Notes: a model not told the origin generated them from the sequence alone. DNA of 51,684 bases from Vulcanimicrobiia bacterium (GCA_024281075.1 JAMXLK010000079.1:1-51684), one strand, 5' to 3'; counted from the stretch's first letter, positions 8,291 to 16,863 are shown. Numbers and translations are program-made.

Positions 8291-9628
8291 TCATCGGCAG
8301 CTGCCGATACGCCGGTAGAGTTCGATTGCGCCGTCCCTGCGCACTAGAACGTACCGGCCGTCAGTGACGAGACGCGAAACCACGGGGCCGTACTCCTGCA
8401 GACGCGGTGAGTCGGGGAAATCGCGGTCTAACAAAACAAAGCATGCGTCGGTGATCTGCTCGGCCGTTTCCGGCAGAAGCCGCGCTGCGGAATCGTAAAG
8501 CGCCAAGTGCGTGTACGCTTCTTCTTGGGTCGCGACGCTCGCGTCGCGCGGCAGCATTCCCAAGAAACGATCCAGAGCCGCATCGCGCGGCTGCGGGGCG
8601 CGCAAATTGAGGCCCGGATGGAGCGGATCTGCAACCGCGAGTTCGACGACACAGAGTGCTGCGCAGACAATAAGCGCCGTGCGCCGGCGTGGAGCCGCTA
8701 AGTTTCCCGCGGCGCACGCAAATGGCGCCAAGACGTAACCAATCCACGCGCCGGCGTAGTGCGTTCCGAGCGTGAAGGTGGTAGGCATCCGCGAGAGCAG
8801 CACCTCGGCCAGCGGCGCGGCGGCGAGCCACATCAGATTCGATCGAAACGGCAGAAAGAGCAGCGGCACGAAGATGAGCAGCAAGAACCCGCCTCGCGCT
8901 GCAAGCTCGAGTGCCGGCGATTGCTGCAACGGGGCACCCCATGCGTAAAATCGCCAAGGCTGCCAGGATAACCCGGCGGCGGCGGCATGCGGGCGGATGA
9001 ATCCGAAAAACGCGATCAGCACCGCCACGCTCAACAAGCCGACGACCGCCGCCAAACGGCCGCGGGCCGTACCGCGATAGCGCCACGCGCCCAGCATTCC
9101 GGCGATCGCCAGAAAGACGGCTTGGTCTTCCTTAATAGAGAGGGTCACAACGGCAGCGACGGCCGCCGCCACGATCAAACCCGCATCGAACGCATAGAGC
9201 GTCCACGCGACCGCGGCGGGCGCGAAGCCGTTTTCGTGAAAGTCGCCGAAAATCAAGCCGGCGAGCGGCGGATAGAGCCAGGCGACGACCGCCGCCAGCC
9301 TCGCTGCCGTAACGTCGGAGCGCGCCCGGACGAGCGCGTAGATTGGCGGCGCTGTCAGCGCTCCCGCGATCGCTTGCAGCGCGACCAGCGTCAGCGGGGA
9401 GCGAACGAGTGCAACGACGACGCCGACCGGATAGAGAATCGGCGAGAAATGAAACGCCCAATGGCTTCCCTCGATCGGATTGCAAAAACAACCGAACGCG
9501 CTGCTTGCCGTTTGCGCGAAGATTCCGAAATCGACGAGATTGCGATGCGCGTCGTATTTGATAGACCCTAGCCACGTGAAGAGCGCCGCGTAAACGAGGC
9601 ACCCGAACCAAAGAAACCGGTCGCGCAC
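8291..9628 (-). CDS. polytopic membrane protein, DUF2079 family
   Basis: 445 residues with about ten hydrophobic segments and the DUF2079 start (KYDAHRNLVDFGIFAQTASSAF, then GSHWAFHFSPILYPVG), which resembles the catalytic loop of GT-C glycosyltransferases. The C-terminal ~90 residues are a soluble tail (LGMLPRDASVATQEEAYTHLA) as in other family members. The function is not established. It starts with GTG three bases after the cyclase stop and is the last gene of the prfB-osmC-cyclase operon. Confidence 0.85.
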   Translation of the reverse strand: MRDRFLWFGCLVYAALFTWLGSIKYDAHRNLVDFGIFAQTASSAFGCFCNPIEGSHWAFHFSPILYPVGVVVALVRSPLTLVALQAIAGALTAPPIYALVRARSDVTAARLAAVVAWLYPPLAGLIFGDFHENGFAPAAVAWTLYAFDAGLIVAAAVAAVVTLSIKEDQAVFLAIAGMLGAWRYRGTARGRLAAVVGLLSVAVLIAFFGFIRPHAAAAGLSWQPWRFYAWGAPLQQSPALELAARGGFLLLIFVPLLFLPFRSNLMWLAAAPLAEVLLSRMPTTFTLGTHYAGAWIGYVLAPFACAAGNLAAPRRRTALIVCAALCVVELAVADPLHPGLNLRAPQPRDAALDRFLGMLPRDASVATQEEAYTHLALYDSAARLLPETAEQITDACFVLLDRDFPDSPRLQEYGPVVSRLVTDGRYVLVRRDGAIELYRRIGSCR

Positions 9629-9631
9629 GCG

Positions 9632-10447
9632 CTACGGAACGGCGTGAACGCGAATCGGTCTATCGAAACCCTTGAGTGAGACCTCGCCCAGATCTCGGAA
9701 TGCCAAGCATTTTCCGATACAGAGTTCGGCGACGGCGTTAGAGACGAGCGTCTGCTGCGGATCCGCATGCGAACAGAGGCGGGCCGCTAAATGCACCGTT
9801 GAGCCGAACAGGTCATGGTTGGCTTCGACGGGCTCGCCTGCGGCGGCGCCGATCCGGATCATGAGCGACCCATCGCTGCATGCCTCCGCAATGCTCGCAT
9901 GAATTTGAATTGCACAGCGCACCGCAGCGGCGGCCGAGACGAACGCAGCCATGATGCCATCGCCGGTGTGCTTGACTTCGCGCCCGCCTGTGGCAGCCAG
10001 CGCATTGCGGACCGCCGCGTCGTGCTGCTGAAAGAGGCCGACGCAGGCATCGTCCCCCAATCGTCCCATTAGGGACGTTGAATCCACGATGTCGGTAAAC
10101 AGCACCGTTCGTGTGCCGCAATCACGCTCGCCGAGCTTCGTACCGGGCGTCAGCGCCGCTCCACCGGGATCGACCTCGCAGCCGCCCAGAAAATTCTCGG
10201 CAAGCTCCGGCGCCACTTCGATGATCTTTTGCGCGACCATCCCATGCGCTATGCGATGTACCGTAACTGCGGCCTCAGCATCGGGCGCGGTACATAAACA
10301 ATAGATTTTACCTTGAGCTTCGTTGAGCCAATACTTGTGATACTCGACGCCGTACTCGCCTTGCACTCTGACGTCGGCCATGTGCACGGATGCCACTGCT
10401 TCGGGGGTCGCGCCCGGCGAATCGTGAATGTCCATGAACATCGGCAT
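9632..10447 (-). CDS. DUF4242 (SCO4226-like) domain fused to class III nucleotidyl cyclase
   Basis: 271 residues. Residues 1-90 match the ferredoxin-like DUF4242/SCO4226 domain (MDIHDSPGATPEAVASVHM, HKYWLNEAQGKIYCL). Residues 112-271 are a class III adenylate/guanylate cyclase domain: metal aspartates D119 (LFTDIVDST) and D163 (HTGDGIMA), substrate-specifying K159 and D212, and R223 (AARL). The transition-state Asn of VNxAAR is His here (H219, STVHLAARL), so turnover may be low or altered. The protein is cytosolic with no membrane segment. Gaps to neighbours are three bases on each side. It could be a cyclase or a non-catalytic sensor. Confidence 0.88.
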   Translation of the reverse strand: MPMFMDIHDSPGATPEAVASVHMADVRVQGEYGVEYHKYWLNEAQGKIYCLCTAPDAEAAVTVHRIAHGMVAQKIIEVAPELAENFLGGCEVDPGGAALTPGTKLGERDCGTRTVLFTDIVDSTSLMGRLGDDACVGLFQQHDAAVRNALAATGGREVKHTGDGIMAAFVSAAAAVRCAIQIHASIAEACSDGSLMIRIGAAAGEPVEANHDLFGSTVHLAARLCSHADPQQTLVSNAVAELCIGKCLAFRDLGEVSLKGFDRPIRVHAVP

Positions 10448-10450
10448 CGC

Positions 10451-10951
10451 CTAGGTTCTTTCGATAGAAATCTGCGGCGGACGCGCGAGCGTTTGATAGA
10501 CGACGCAATAGCGCTCGGTGAGGCGCAGCAGCGTATCGAGCCGCTCTTGCGGCTCGTCGGTATCCAATTCAAAACGGACACGGATTTGCGAGAACCCCAC
10601 TGGCGCGGATTTTTCGACGCCGAGCGTTCCACGAAAATCGAGATCGCCTTCGACTTTCACGGCGCCCGTGCGCAACTCCATCTCCAGCGCGGTCGCAACC
10701 GCGGCGAGCGTCACGCCGGCGCACGCGGCCAAGGCCTCCAAGAGCATATCGCCTGAACACGCAGCCGTTCCGTCGCCGCCCGTCATCGGGTGCAAGCCGG
10801 CTGCCACTAATGCTTTGGCGGTCGAGACGTTACACGTGACGCCTTCGCCGACTCGCCCCTCGGCTCGCAGCGTTATGCACGCGCTCTCCGGCGAAGAGCG
10901 ATAGCGCTCCTTGAGCGGGGCTTGCAGTGCGCGAAGCTCATCGGTTTTCAT
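10451..10951 (-). CDS. OsmC/Ohr family protein
   Basis: A thiol peroxidase-like protein of 166 residues, expected to reduce organic peroxides. The two cysteines typical of the family are C77 (EALAACAGVTLAA) and the later ERYCVVYQTL cysteine. A DLDFRGTLGV strand and an SQIRVRFELDTDEP strand separate them. Start ATG 10951 lies eight bases after the prfB stop; the open frame extends upstream into prfB but that part is not family-like. Whether it is the OsmC, Ohr or YhfA type cannot be settled here. Confidence 0.9.
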   Translation of the reverse strand: MKTDELRALQAPLKERYRSSPESACITLRAEGRVGEGVTCNVSTAKALVAAGLHPMTGGDGTAACSGDMLLEALAACAGVTLAAVATALEMELRTGAVKVEGDLDFRGTLGVEKSAPVGFSQIRVRFELDTDEPQERLDTLLRLTERYCVVYQTLARPPQISIERT

Positions 10952-10959
10952 ACGCAAGG

Positions 10960-12082
10960 TTACGCCCGCTTCGGCGCCGACGAAAGCGGCTCCCGTTGCT
11001 GCAAATACGGCCAAACGAACGTATCGATGGCGCCGTCGAGCACTTCCGAAACGTTTCCCGTTTCGACGCCGGTGCGGTGGTCCTTGATGAGTTGGTACGG
11101 CTGCAGCACGTAGGAGCGAATCTGCGATCCCCATTCGTTCGCTTGCCGCTCGCCGCGCAGATCCGAAAGCTTCCGATCCCGTTCCTCTGCCGCGCGCACC
11201 GCGAGTCTCGCGCGCAGAATGTTGAGCGCGACCTCGCGGTTCTGCGCTTGCGACCGTTCTTGCTGCGAAGCGACGACGATGCCCGTCGGCACGTGAACGA
11301 CGCGCACCGCCGATTCCGTCTTATTAACGTACTGGCCGCCCGCGCCGCCCGATTTGAACGTTTCGATTCGCAAATCATCGGGCTTGATCTCGACGTCGAG
11401 ATGCTCGCCCGCCTCGACCTCGGGAATCACGTCGACCGCCGCAAAAGACGTGTGCCGGCGGTGCGCCGCGTCGAACGGCGAGAGTCGCACGAGCCGGTGC
11501 ACGCCGCGCTCGCTCTGGAGCAAACCGTACGCGTTTCGTCCACGCACGAAAAACGTTATCGACTTCAGTCCGGCCTCTTCCGCGGCCGATTCGTCGACGA
11601 TCTGAGTGCTGAATCCCTTTGCTTCCGCCCAGCGCAAGTACATGCGCGCGAGCATCGCCGCCCAATCGGCAGCATCGACTCCGCCTGCACCGGCAAAGAT
11701 GCTGACGATGGCATTGCGCGCGTCGAACTCGCCGCTGAAGCTCGCCGCCATCTCGAGGCCTTCCAACGATGCTGCCGCGGTGTCGATCGCGCGTTGCGCT
11801 TCAGCCTCGGCGGCCGAGTCGCCGGGAAAGAGCTCGAGCAGTTCGCGCGCCTCTTTGATGCCGCGAGCGACGGCGTCGGAAGACGCCGTCTCGTCACGCA
11901 GCTCGGCGAGCTCCTTCATCACGCGTTGGGCCGCTTCGGGATCGCTCCAAAAGTCTTGCGAGCGGGAACGCTCGTCGAGTTCGGCTATGCGGCGGCGTTT
12001 GCGTGAGTCGTCAAAGACGCTCCTTGAGGGCCGACAAGCGTTCCTCCAGGCGCGAGAGCTGCGTTAGTTGCGATTCGCTCAT
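10960..12082 (-). CDS. prfB: peptide chain release factor 2, +1 programmed frameshift
   Basis: RF2 terminates translation at UGA and UAA. The gene is read as 12082-12014 joined to 12012-10960, giving 373 residues (E. coli RF2 has 365). The first 23 codons end in CTT followed by in-frame TGA (12013-12011) and then C. An SD-like AAGGAG precedes CTT by three bases, the E. coli spacing. After a +1 shift the frame reads DDSRKRRRIAELDERS, QDFWSDPEAAQRV and onward. SPF (about 201-203) and GGQ (about 248-250) sit where expected. The shift autoregulates RF2 through slow UGA decoding. First gene of the operon running to DUF2079. Confidence 0.96.
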
Positions 12083-12175
12083 CGCGCGTCGACTTTTTCG
12101 GCGACGCCGCGACTCCCTTGTCGGCGCGCTCGTTCGTCGTGATACGAAGCGCAGCTATTACGACGGAGGTAGACC

Positions 12176-13159
12176 ATGTACGTTCAGCCGCTCGACGGCT
12201 CGATCAACGCCAACTCTCTGGCATCGCTTGCGAACACCGGAACCGAAGGCTCCGTGTTCGCGGGCGCCATGCCCGCCGCCGCGGGCGACGATATCTCGCG
12301 CTTCGTGCCGCCGTGGTCGAACGAAAGCGGCGAAGGCGCATACGGTAATGCATACTCCAACCCGAGTTCTTTGCAGGGCGTCTTCGGATCGCTCATGGGG
12401 ATGCTGCAACAGCTCATGGGCGTGCTGCAGTCACTCATGGGAAGCGGCTGCAACGCTCCCTACGGCCTAACCGGCGGCCCGCAGTACGCGTCGGCCAACT
12501 GTCCGCCGAACGGGCCGGGAAGCTGTCCGCCCTATCGCAACGAGCGCTACTTTCAAAATGCGACGGGCTCGAGCGACGGCGATCCGCACTTGTCGTTTAA
12601 CGGCGCCCGCTGGAACAATATGACGTCCCAGCCTGATTTGCTCAACTCCAACTCCTTTGCGGGCGGCTTTCAAATCTCGACGCAAGCCACGCCGCAGAAC
12701 GGGAAAGGCGTTTCTTGGAACCAATCGGCAACGGTCTCGCTGAACGACGGCTCGACGAAGATCAGCATGAATAACGATGGACATGCGACGATTGAAAACA
12801 ACGGCCAATCCGTTGCGATCCAAAAAGGCCAGACGCTGCAGCTCGGCAACGGTGAATCGGTCACGTACGAACAAAACGGCTCGCTCCGGGTCAACGCCGT
12901 AAACCAGAATGGCGGGCGCATTGAAACGACGCTCACGCCCGATGGCAAGGGCGTGAACGTGGACGTCAGCGCGCACGACGTCGATCTCGGCGGGACGTTG
13001 GTCAACGGTTGGGAAGAACGGCGCGAAGGCCGGGAACCCGCCGGACCATGGGGCGCGCCGTGGCCGATTCGTGATCCGATTGGGGGACCCAACTGGCCGC
13101 CGCCCGCGCCCTATCCACACCTTCCCAATCCACGCATTCCGACTCCGCTCGGCAACTAG
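12176..13159 (+). CDS. GDPH-motif protein, DUF1521/MIIA-like
   Basis: 327 residues without a classical signal peptide. Residues 65-90 are a Leu/Met-rich helix (LMGMLQQLMGVLQSLMG), followed by a Cys/Pro/Gly-rich linker. From residue 131 comes SSDGDPHLSFNG with GDPH at 135-138, then about 130 residues of beta strands (SATVSLNDGSTKISMNNDG, NGESVTYEQNGSL, VDVSAHDVDLGGTLV) and a Pro/Trp-rich tail. GD-PH followed by a hydrophobic strand is the cleavage site of metal-induced self-cleaving DUF1521 domains (NopE1) and of vWF-D domains. GGAGG six bases upstream sets ATG 12176. Secretion and self-cleavage are inferred. Confidence 0.72.
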   Translation: MYVQPLDGSINANSLASLANTGTEGSVFAGAMPAAAGDDISRFVPPWSNESGEGAYGNAYSNPSSLQGVFGSLMGMLQQLMGVLQSLMGSGCNAPYGLTGGPQYASANCPPNGPGSCPPYRNERYFQNATGSSDGDPHLSFNGARWNNMTSQPDLLNSNSFAGGFQISTQATPQNGKGVSWNQSATVSLNDGSTKISMNNDGHATIENNGQSVAIQKGQTLQLGNGESVTYEQNGSLRVNAVNQNGGRIETTLTPDGKGVNVDVSAHDVDLGGTLVNGWEERREGREPAGPWGAPWPIRDPIGGPNWPPPAPYPHLPNPRIPTPLGN

Positions 13160-13172
13160 GAGCCTAAAGCAC

Positions 13173-13200
13173 GAGCGCGCGGCAACGAGGCCGCGCGCTC
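13173..13200. terminator. intrinsic terminator after the GDPH protein
   Basis: An 11-bp perfect stem (GAGCGCGCGGC / GCCGCGCGCTC) with a six-base loop is followed by TTCTTGT on the plus strand. It lies between convergent genes and may serve both. Confidence 0.7.
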
Positions 13201-13224
13201 TTCTTGTATTGAAACGCCGTGATG

Positions 13225-14247
13225 CTATTTCTTAACGAGCGGTATTGACGCGATGCCGCGCGGATCGGGGATGCCGCTGATGGTTGAGAACGGCGACGTC
13301 GCGCCTTTTTTATAGCCGCTGACGACACCGTTTTGGTTCGATTGGAAGAAGTAGTCTGACTTCGTGACGCCGTTGAGCGTTGGACCGTTCTGTTCGATTC
13401 CAGCAGTAATCGTGTAGGCCGGCGTTGTGCTGCCGTAGTTATAGACCTGCACGTTCGAGCCGCCGAAATTGGAGACGAACATCATGTCTTTCTTGCCGAA
13501 CGTGATCATGATGGGGCCGTTCGTTCCGGAGAGGCCGGCATTTTGCGGCGTCGTGGAGCCCGCCGGGATCTCAAAGACCGTTGACGTATCGCAGGCAACC
13601 CAAACGTTGTCGGCGGCGTCGGTATCCATGCCTAAAGCCTGACCGTATGCGCTGAACGAGATCGTTTCGTACGGCGTGCTTTGGCCGGCGTGATACGCGA
13701 CGACGGTATTCGTGTCGAGATTGCTGGCAAAGACGTTGCCTTGCGAGTCGACCGCGATGCCATATGGCCCGGCGACGCCATTGGTAATCGTCATACTGGG
13801 CGTCGTCGCACCTTTCGGGTAGATCGTGATCGAGCCATAATTATTATTGCCGCCTAGTAAATTGGCGGCATAGAGGGTGCCGCTCTTATCCACGGCCAGG
13901 CCGAAGACGTAGTCGATTCCGCTGGTTATCGAGCCTTCGGGACTGGGGTTCGCTTTTTTGGGATTGTAGAGCAGTATTTGATTATTTTGAGGATCGGCGA
14001 CGAAGAGCACTTGCGCTTTCTTCGGCACCCGATGTACGAGCGGCCACGGACGCGGAACGAGCGGTACGGCGTACGGACCCTCGACGGCGGCGCCGTGTAC
14101 GTAACGGAACCCGCCTGTCTGATGCGTTGAGGGCATCATTGACGACGTCTGTCCCGGGCTCAGGTTCCCTTGGTTGCCGGAACAAGCCGCAAAGAAAACG
14201 ACGGCCGCGGCTCCGATCAGCACGCGGCGCGATGGCATTTCGAGCAT
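13225..14247 (-). CDS. beta-propeller-like (NHL/SMP-30-type) lipoprotein
   Basis: About 340 residues. A signal peptide (VLIGAAAVVFFAAC) ends in a lipobox, so the protein is a lipid-anchored exported protein. The mature part repeats a propeller blade pattern: QVLFVADPQNNQILLYN, GLAVDKSGTLYAANLLGG, GIAVDSQGNVFASNLDTN, GMDTDAADNVWVACDTST. Alternating YNYGSTTPAYTITAG and YKKGATSPFSTISG segments fall between blades. The ligand is unknown. GGAGGT five bases before ATG 14247 decides the start over the longer frame to 14346. Confidence 0.85.
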   Translation of the reverse strand: MLEMPSRRVLIGAAAVVFFAACSGNQGNLSPGQTSSMMPSTHQTGGFRYVHGAAVEGPYAVPLVPRPWPLVHRVPKKAQVLFVADPQNNQILLYNPKKANPSPEGSITSGIDYVFGLAVDKSGTLYAANLLGGNNNYGSITIYPKGATTPSMTITNGVAGPYGIAVDSQGNVFASNLDTNTVVAYHAGQSTPYETISFSAYGQALGMDTDAADNVWVACDTSTVFEIPAGSTTPQNAGLSGTNGPIMITFGKKDMMFVSNFGGSNVQVYNYGSTTPAYTITAGIEQNGPTLNGVTKSDYFFQSNQNGVVSGYKKGATSPFSTISGIPDPRGIASIPLVKK

Positions 14248-14415
14248 GATGGACCTCCGAGGCGATGAGTTGGGCCCAGCAGTTTCCGTTTCCGCGAGCG
14301 TGCGCCCTGTCAGAGAGGCCGCTAGAGCAGGGAGGTGGGCAGGCAACGCGAATGTGGGGGCTTTCCCTGCTAGCTAACCCCCCTTAGCTACTCTTATTAA
14401 AGAGGTTGACCTTTG

Positions 14416-15366
14416 ATGCATATGCACATGCGCGTCGCCGCAGTTTTAGGCTGTGTGGCGGCGCTCGCAATGGTCGGCTGCTCGACGAATAGCGGCATGG
14501 CGCCGCTCGGCAGCGCGACGCAATCGCAAAGCGCAAGTCACTCCGTCTCTGGCCCCGGGTGGCATTCGGAGAACGGCGTGCTGTACCACACTCCCCACTA
14601 TATGGTGACGCGTCAGAACGCGAACCACGGCATGCGCGGCAACATCGCTCTCTCCTATGGCGGCGGCCCCGTCCTCGTCACTCCGCACGTATATTTGATC
14701 CTCTGGGGCTTCAAGAAGTACGGCGATCCCGACAAGGTCGGCAAGCTTCTCAAAAAGTACGTCAAAGCCGAGGGCGGCAGCTCGTTCGACAACACGGTTA
14801 CGCAGTATTACATGACGTCGAACAGCACGACCACCTACATCACGAACCCGTCCAAGCAGTTGGGCGGCGTTTGGGATGACGAAACCAACACCGTCCCGAC
14901 GCATCCGACCGACTCTCAAATCGCGACCGAAGCCCTCAACGGTGTTTCGCATTTCGGCTACGATGCCGGCGGCTCGTACGTCGTTGCCACGCCCACCGGT
15001 CACAGCACGATTGGCTTCGGCACGTCGTGGTGCGCGTACCACAGCAACACGTTCTCCAACAGCCAGTACGTCGCTTACACGAACCTGCCGTACATGCCGG
15101 ATGCCGGCGGAAACTGCGGCGCCAACATTATCTCGCCGCCTGGCGACGAGAGCGGAACCGACGAAGGCGTGACCATCGTCGAAGGCCACGAGTATGCGGA
15201 GTCGGAGACCGACCCGACGCCCTTCAGCGGCTGGAACAGCTCATTCGGCGAGATCGGCGATCTCTGCGCCTGGTACGACATTCAGAACGATCCGTTCGGC
15301 AAAAAGTCGTACACGATGCAGCCGATGTGGAGCAACGCGAGCGGGTCCTGCGTCCACGGGATGTAA
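14416..15366 (+). CDS. lipoprotein with HE motif, remotely EXORDIUM-like, copy 1
   Basis: 316 residues with a lipobox (LAMVGC). The mature protein has VYLILWGFKKYGD, HPTDSQIATEALN, HFGYDAGGSYVVATPTGHS, WCAYHSNTF, NLPYMPDAGGNCG and DEGVTIVEGHEYAESETDP followed by GEIGDLCAW. The overall order recalls plant EXORDIUM/PHI-1 proteins, and HE...E could bind metal as in a peptidase; neither is proved. A paralogue follows in tandem at 15547. AGAGGT is nine bases before ATG 14416; TTG 14413 is one codon earlier. Confidence 0.82.
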   Translation: MHMHMRVAAVLGCVAALAMVGCSTNSGMAPLGSATQSQSASHSVSGPGWHSENGVLYHTPHYMVTRQNANHGMRGNIALSYGGGPVLVTPHVYLILWGFKKYGDPDKVGKLLKKYVKAEGGSSFDNTVTQYYMTSNSTTTYITNPSKQLGGVWDDETNTVPTHPTDSQIATEALNGVSHFGYDAGGSYVVATPTGHSTIGFGTSWCAYHSNTFSNSQYVAYTNLPYMPDAGGNCGANIISPPGDESGTDEGVTIVEGHEYAESETDPTPFSGWNSSFGEIGDLCAWYDIQNDPFGKKSYTMQPMWSNASGSCVHGM

Positions 15367-15404
15367 GGTCTAGCGCAAGCTAGCTCGCTTTTCGTAAGCG
15401 ATCC

Positions 15405-15435
15405 GAAGGAGTCGCCGCACCGCGGCGGCTCCTTC
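15405..15435 (+). terminator. hairpin terminator between tandem paralogues
   Basis: GAAGGAG-T-CGCCGC pairs with GCGGCG-G-CTCCTTC around a three-base loop, 13 pairs with one internal mismatch, followed by TTCATATA. It lies 38 bases after the first HE-motif gene. Confidence 0.65.
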
Positions 15436-15472
15436 TTCATATAAGCGCTCCGCTAAGCCCTATGCGAAGGGA

Positions 15473-15486
15473 GCGACTTAAGTCGC
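15473..15486. promoter_or_regulatory. 14-bp perfect palindrome upstream of HE-motif copy 2
   Basis: GCGACTTAAGTCGC is a perfect palindrome 60 bases before ATG 15547. Its position suits an operator for a dimeric regulator, but no regulator is identified and no second site was noticed in the window. Confidence 0.35.
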
Positions 15487-15546
15487 GATGAAGCAGCGGG
15501 GCAGTTCCCCGATTTCCCCCCTCGCTACTAAAGAGGTTTCCCGATC

Positions 15547-16491
15547 ATGCACAGACCCTCGCGATTTACAGCAGCGGTTCTAAGCGCTTTTGCGGCGTTC
15601 GCCGTGGCCGGCTGCGCGACGAATGGCGGCGTCACTCCGGTGACGCCGCAGCAGCAGCCGCAGGCTCGAGTTCCTTCCGGCCCTGGATGGGTCGAAAAGG
15701 ATGGCGTGCTCTACCACGTACCGCATTACATGGTGACCCGCAACTCGGCAGTCAAACCGCTCACGATCTCCCTCAACTACTACGGCGGCCCCGTTCAGAC
15801 GACGCCGGCGGTCTACATCATCTTCTGGGGATACCAAACGTACGGCGACCGTAACGGCGTGCAAAGTCTGTTGACGACCTACATGAGCAACATGGGCGGG
15901 AGCGGACATAACAATATCTACACGCAGTATTATCAGACGTCCGGCGGTACGACGACCTACATCACGAATCCGTCGAACCAGGTTCTCGGAACGTGGAACG
16001 ATCAGACGAATAAGGTGCCGCTGCATCCTACCGATTCGCAAGTAGCGGCCGAAGCGCTGCGAGGCGTTACTCACTTTGGCTACAACGGCAACGCTTCGTA
16101 CATCGTTGCGACGCCGCACGGACGCAGCACGAGCGGCTTCCGCACGCAATGGTGCGCCTATCACAGCAACACGTTCACGAACGGCAAGTTAGTATCGTAC
16201 ACCAACCTGCCGTATATACCCGACGCCGGCGCATCCTGCGGCTCGAACATCATTTCGCCGCCTGGGGACGAAAGCGGCGCCGATGAAGGCGTGACGATCG
16301 TCGGCGGACACGAACAAGGCGAATCCGTCACCGACCCGCAGCCGAACACCGGCTGGGACAATACGTCCTACGGCGAAATCGGCGACATTTGCGCGTGGAC
16401 GAATATCCAGAACGACCCGTTCGGAAGCTACTCGTACACGAGCCAGCCGATGTTCAGCAACGCAACGCATTCCTGCGTGCATTCCTACTAA
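15547..16491 (+). CDS. lipoprotein with HE motif, remotely EXORDIUM-like, copy 2
   Basis: 314 residues with lipobox AVAGC. It is collinear with the gene at 14416: VYIIFWGYQTYGD, HPTDSQVAAEALR, HFGYNGNASYIVATPHG, WCAYHSNTF, NLPYIPDAGASCG, DEGVTIVGGHEQGESVTDP, YGEIGDICAW. H, E, S and TDP of the HE motif are kept while HEYAE becomes HEQGE. Its leader shares a CCCCCCT-x-GCTACT...AAAGAGGTT block with copy 1, so the duplication included regulatory DNA. AGAGG is ten bases before ATG. Confidence 0.82.
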   Translation: MHRPSRFTAAVLSAFAAFAVAGCATNGGVTPVTPQQQPQARVPSGPGWVEKDGVLYHVPHYMVTRNSAVKPLTISLNYYGGPVQTTPAVYIIFWGYQTYGDRNGVQSLLTTYMSNMGGSGHNNIYTQYYQTSGGTTTYITNPSNQVLGTWNDQTNKVPLHPTDSQVAAEALRGVTHFGYNGNASYIVATPHGRSTSGFRTQWCAYHSNTFTNGKLVSYTNLPYIPDAGASCGSNIISPPGDESGADEGVTIVGGHEQGESVTDPQPNTGWDNTSYGEIGDICAWTNIQNDPFGSYSYTSQPMFSNATHSCVHSY

Positions 16492-16514
16492 CGTCGCGTT
16501 CTTCTCGTCATACT

Positions 16515-16546
16515 AAGAAGGCCGCTCCGCACGGAGCGGCCTTCTT
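16515..16546 (+). terminator. strong hairpin terminator after HE-motif copy 2
   Basis: A perfect 15-bp stem (AAGAAGGCCGCTCCG / CGGAGCGGCCTTCTT) closes on two bases, CA. The right arm ends in CTTCTT and CTC follows. Confidence 0.75.
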
Positions 16547-16621
16547 CTCACTAACGCCTTCCTAACTGAAGAGCGATTGACCGACGCGCTGCCTGGGAAG
16601 AATGGCGCGGAGGTATGATAC

Positions 16622-16843
16622 ATGGCTGAAGAACGAAAAATCGTAGAAGTCCAGGGCGACTCGGCGGGGCCGGTCGCATGGCTCATCGGACTCATCGTCG
16701 TCGTCGCCGCGGTGCTCGTGGTTCTGTTTTACTGGCATCCGTGGAATATGAACTCGACCACCAATAGCACGACCACGATCACGCAACCGGGCAACGGCAC
16801 GACGAAGAGCAACTCGTCGTCGAGCACGAACTCCTCGCCGTAA
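16622..16843 (+). CDS. small single-pass membrane protein
   Basis: 73 residues: a 17-residue charged N-terminus, one membrane segment (VAWLIGLIVVVAAVLVVLFYW), then a Ser/Thr/Asn-rich tail (NSTTNSTTTITQPGNGTT, KSNSSSSTNSSP) probably outside the membrane. A GGAGG sits at 16609-16613, eight bases before ATG. No family is recognised. Small proteins of this form may be membrane-complex accessories, but nothing here supports a role. Confidence 0.75.
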   Translation: MAEERKIVEVQGDSAGPVAWLIGLIVVVAAVLVVLFYWHPWNMNSTTNSTTTITQPGNGTTKSNSSSSTNSSP

Positions 16844-16863
16844 ACCCGACTCTTATCCCCATT

